This document shows positions 62,387 through 64,000 of a stretch of 64,000 bases of DNA, piece after piece. Source of the DNA: Pseudogracilibacillus sp. (GTDB lineage: Bacteria; Bacillota; Bacilli; Bacillales; Amphibacillaceae); contig JAPFDT010000025.1 of NCBI GenBank assembly GCA_026169815.1, forward strand, positions 265,372-329,371. Direction: 5' to 3'. The position numbers and the translations under genes were made by a program. Position 1 is the first letter of the stretch. Each line of letters begins with the position of its first letter. Under the pieces are notes generated by a model, which saw only the letters and a list, made by a program, of their open reading frames with translations, was not told the origin of the DNA and did no database searches.

Positions 62387-63346
62387 TTGGAACATATGGT
62401 CATTATAGGGGCAGGTCCATGTGGTTTAGCATCTGCATTAGCTTTACACCAGAAAGATATTGATCCGCTAATAATTGAAAAAGGGAATGTTGTAGAAGCA
62501 ATTTATCGTTACCCTACTCATCAAACTTTTTTTAGTAGTAGTGATAAATTAGAAATTGGTAATATTCCATTTATTAATGAAAAGCCAAAACCTGTTAGAA
62601 AAGATGCATTAACTTATTACCGGGAAGTAGCTAAAAGAAATAACTTACGTATAAACGCATTTGAAAAAGTAATCAAAATAAATAAATTAGCAGATGAGCA
62701 TATTGTTGTAGAGACTAATAAACATTCATATGTTGCGAAGAACGTTATTATTGCTACGGGATATTATGGCCAACCACAACTTTTAAATATTCCAGGAGAA
62801 ACGTTACCTAAAGTGAGTCATTATTTTAAAGAAGCACATCCTTTTTATAACCAAAATGTTGTAGTTATTGGTGGTAAAAATTCAGCAGTAGATGCTGCAA
62901 TTGAACTAGAAAGAGCTGGAGCAAATGTTACTGTGCTCTATCGGGGTTCAGATTATTCACCAAGTGTAAAACCATGGATACTACCCGAGTTTACCTCATT
63001 AGTCAGACGAGAAGCAATATCATTACAATTTAATGCTCATGTTACAGAGATAGCCCCATCTACAGTTAGTTATAAAATCGGAGATGAAAAATACAAAATA
63101 GAAAACGATTTTGTATTTGCAATGACAGGGTATATGCCTGATATTACTTTACTGCATGAAGCGGGTGTAAAAGTTGATATGAAAACAGGAAGACCGACAT
63201 TTGATGAACAAACCTTCGAAACGAATATCGAAAATATTTATGTCGCTGGTGTTGTTATTTCAGGCTTCAATGGCAATGAAACATTTATCGAAAATGGCCG
63301 CTACCACGGCGAACACATTGCAAAACATATAAGTAAACACAAATAA
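62387..63346 (+). CDS. ypdA: Bacillithiol disulfide reductase YpdA
   Basis: 319 residues from TTG 62387 (SD AAAGGGAG); an ATG at 62366 lies in the preceding terminator. FAD-binding VIIGAGPCGLASALAL at the N-terminus, an NADPH-binding motif VVVIGGKNSAVDAAIEL (about 165) and the late VAGVVISGFNGNETFIENGR. YpdA reduces bacillithiol disulfide with NADPH. Its presence indicates a bacillithiol-producing Firmicute. Confidence 0.92.
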   Translation: MEHMVIIGAGPCGLASALALHQKDIDPLIIEKGNVVEAIYRYPTHQTFFSSSDKLEIGNIPFINEKPKPVRKDALTYYREVAKRNNLRINAFEKVIKINKLADEHIVVETNKHSYVAKNVIIATGYYGQPQLLNIPGETLPKVSHYFKEAHPFYNQNVVVIGGKNSAVDAAIELERAGANVTVLYRGSDYSPSVKPWILPEFTSLVRREAISLQFNAHVTEIAPSTVSYKIGDEKYKIENDFVFAMTGYMPDITLLHEAGVKVDMKTGRPTFDEQTFETNIENIYVAGVVISGFNGNETFIENGRYHGEHIAKHISKHK

Positions 63347-63410
63347 TTAAAAATCAACTGAACAACAGTCGACAGAAACTACGACTTAAAAATATTAAGT
63401 TATCCACTAA

Positions 63411-63624
63411 GCTGAAAAAGGTTAGAGTTATATTAGATAGTATGAATAAAACTATCGCTGTCCGAATATATTCCGCTTTCCGCGAGCGAGCAGCGAGCCT
63501 CCTCGGGCTTTGCCCTGCGGGGTCTCACATAAGCTCTTTTCTCTCGCAGGAGTCTCCATATATTCGGACTGCTTTGCATTTGCTGTTTGTAGATTTATTT
63601 ACTAATAACACTTTTTCAGTGACC
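63411..63624. repeat. Palindromic repeat element, family A, second full copy
   Basis: Ends GCTGAAAAAGG and CTTTTTCAGTGACC; arms GTCCGAATATATT and ATATATTCGGAC; core CGCTTTCCGCGAGCGAG ... CTCTCGCAGGAGTCTCC, with CCTCGGGCTTTGCCCTGCGG at the tip. It matches 6581-6850 along the flanks; the loop differs. Confidence 0.87.
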
Positions 63625-63724
63625 GTGTTTTGCGATCTCTAGAAATAATTATGTGAGCTTTTAACTGTCGAAATCTAAAGTAGATATGCGTAGTTAATTT
63701 GCATACTTAACAAAATAAAATGAA

Positions 63725-63869
63725 TCTTATAACAATATTCAGTGCTTAAAAATATAGCGAAGGAAAAGCACGAAGACTCCTGTGGGAAAGCGCAGTGCTT
63801 TTCCATAGCGAGAGTTTAGCAGAATCTTTTTTTAACGGAATATTAGTTACAACATTTACGTCACAGCAT
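63725..63869. repeat. Palindromic repeat element, family F, core-collapsed copy
   Basis: GGAAAAGCAC (63762-63771) and GTGCTTTTCC (63795-63804) are separated by only GAAGACTCCTGTGGG and AAAGCGCA. It shares GTGCTTTTCCATAGCGAGAG and AGTTACAACA with 35597-35660. Confidence 0.8.
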
Positions 63870-63904
63870 TCCTGTAGAACGCTAAATTTGGCGTTTGATA
63901 AAAA

Positions 63905-63967
63905 TAGAGCTCCCCTTTAAGATAATAGTAAGCGACAAAACAAACTAAATCTAAAGGAGATGCTCTA
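63905..63967 (+). promoter_or_regulatory. Leader hairpin sequestering the RBS of the terminal ORF
   Basis: TAGAGCTCCCCTTTA (63905-63919) pairs with TAAAGGAGATGCTCTA (63952-63967). The right arm contains the SD (AAAGGAG) and ends one base before the ATG. Such RBS-masking hairpins are known from insertion sequences, where they block translation of readthrough transcripts. Confidence 0.65.
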
Positions 63968-63968
63968 C

Positions 63969-64000
63969 ATGAAGTATAAAATGCAAGATAAACAAAATCA
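63969..64000 (+). CDS. Start of a probable insertion-sequence transposase (cut by the window end)
   Basis: Only MKYKMQDKQN is visible after ATG 63969, with SD AAAGGAG at 9 nt. This beginning resembles N-termini of IS110-type transposases in Bacillaceae (basic, Gln-rich, before the DEDD catalytic domain), but ten residues are too few to be sure. The RBS-masking hairpin and the location after a run of repeats support a mobile element. Confidence 0.4.
   Translation, partial: MKYKMQDKQN

Noticed and set aside
6581..63869. CRISPR array from recurrent GC-rich repeats
   Set aside because: Copies are dispersed by kilobases and palindromic, not regularly spaced with spacers.

Overview
The window is AT-rich DNA from an endospore-forming, low-GC Bacillaceae-type Firmicute. 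It carries sigF, the spoIIA and spoVA genes, cotE, spoVS, spoIIM, spoIIIE, dpaB, spmAB and the resABCDE cytochrome c/respiration-control cluster. ypdA (bacillithiol disulfide reductase) also fits this group. Several extracytoplasmic segments are very acidic, which hints at a salt-adapted relative such as the Oceanobacillus/Virgibacillus group; that is inference.

Layout. (1) 1-3480: a small decayed accessory zone with a broken integrase end, an antitoxin/MazF-type pair whose toxin has an in-frame stop, a VOC protein, a decayed SRPBCC-like frame, an AraC regulator, a Cse60-like sporulation peptide and several short 'ATCGGGCGC' repeats. (2) 3481-26292: a block colinear with the B. subtilis dpaB-asd-dapG ... 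tepA-ylzJ-spoIIIE-ymfFHIJKM-pgsA-cinA-recA-rny-ymdB-spoVS-miaB-ymcA-cotE segment. Relative to B. subtilis, dpaA, dapA, rnjB and mutSL are not where expected. (3) 26293-27070: a synteny junction with a repeat remnant and one small membrane protein. (4) 27071-63346: a second block colinear with the distant B. subtilis yqkF-nudF-yqxK-spoIIM-fur-xerD-deoB-(pdp)-dacF-spoIIA-spoVA-lysA-ppiB-ribT-scpAB-dacB-spmAB-rluB-resABCDE-ypbB-recS-ypbD-gudB-ypdA segment. Here spoVAC/AD/AE are missing between spoVAB and spoVAF, and ddl sits beside gudB. (5) 63347-64000: two repeats and the first codons of a probable insertion-sequence transposase.

The genes tie together lysine/diaminopimelate/dipicolinate metabolism (asd, dapG, lysA, dpaB), forespore control (spoIIAA-AB-sigF), spore maturation and germination (dacF, dacB, spmAB, spoVA genes, cotE), DNA maintenance (recA, xerD, scpAB, spoIIIE, recS, EndoQ-like yqxK), RNA turnover (rny, ymcA) and respiratory control (res genes).

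The most unusual structure is a set of about a dozen intergenic palindromic repeats. They share a G+C-rich core (ACTCCTGCGGG ... CCCGCGGAAAGCG), but the outer hairpin arms differ from copy to copy and are always self-complementary. Some also carry a nested inner hairpin next to a GGGATTTTCGG-like signature. They occupy nearly every gap over 300 bp and most synteny breaks. Other notable items are inverted repeats linking a sporulation-type -10 element to the translation start of dacB and dpaB, a ResA with a second, cysteine-less thioredoxin domain, and a three-hairpin RNA candidate after resDE. No rRNA, tRNA, CRISPR array or known riboswitch was seen.
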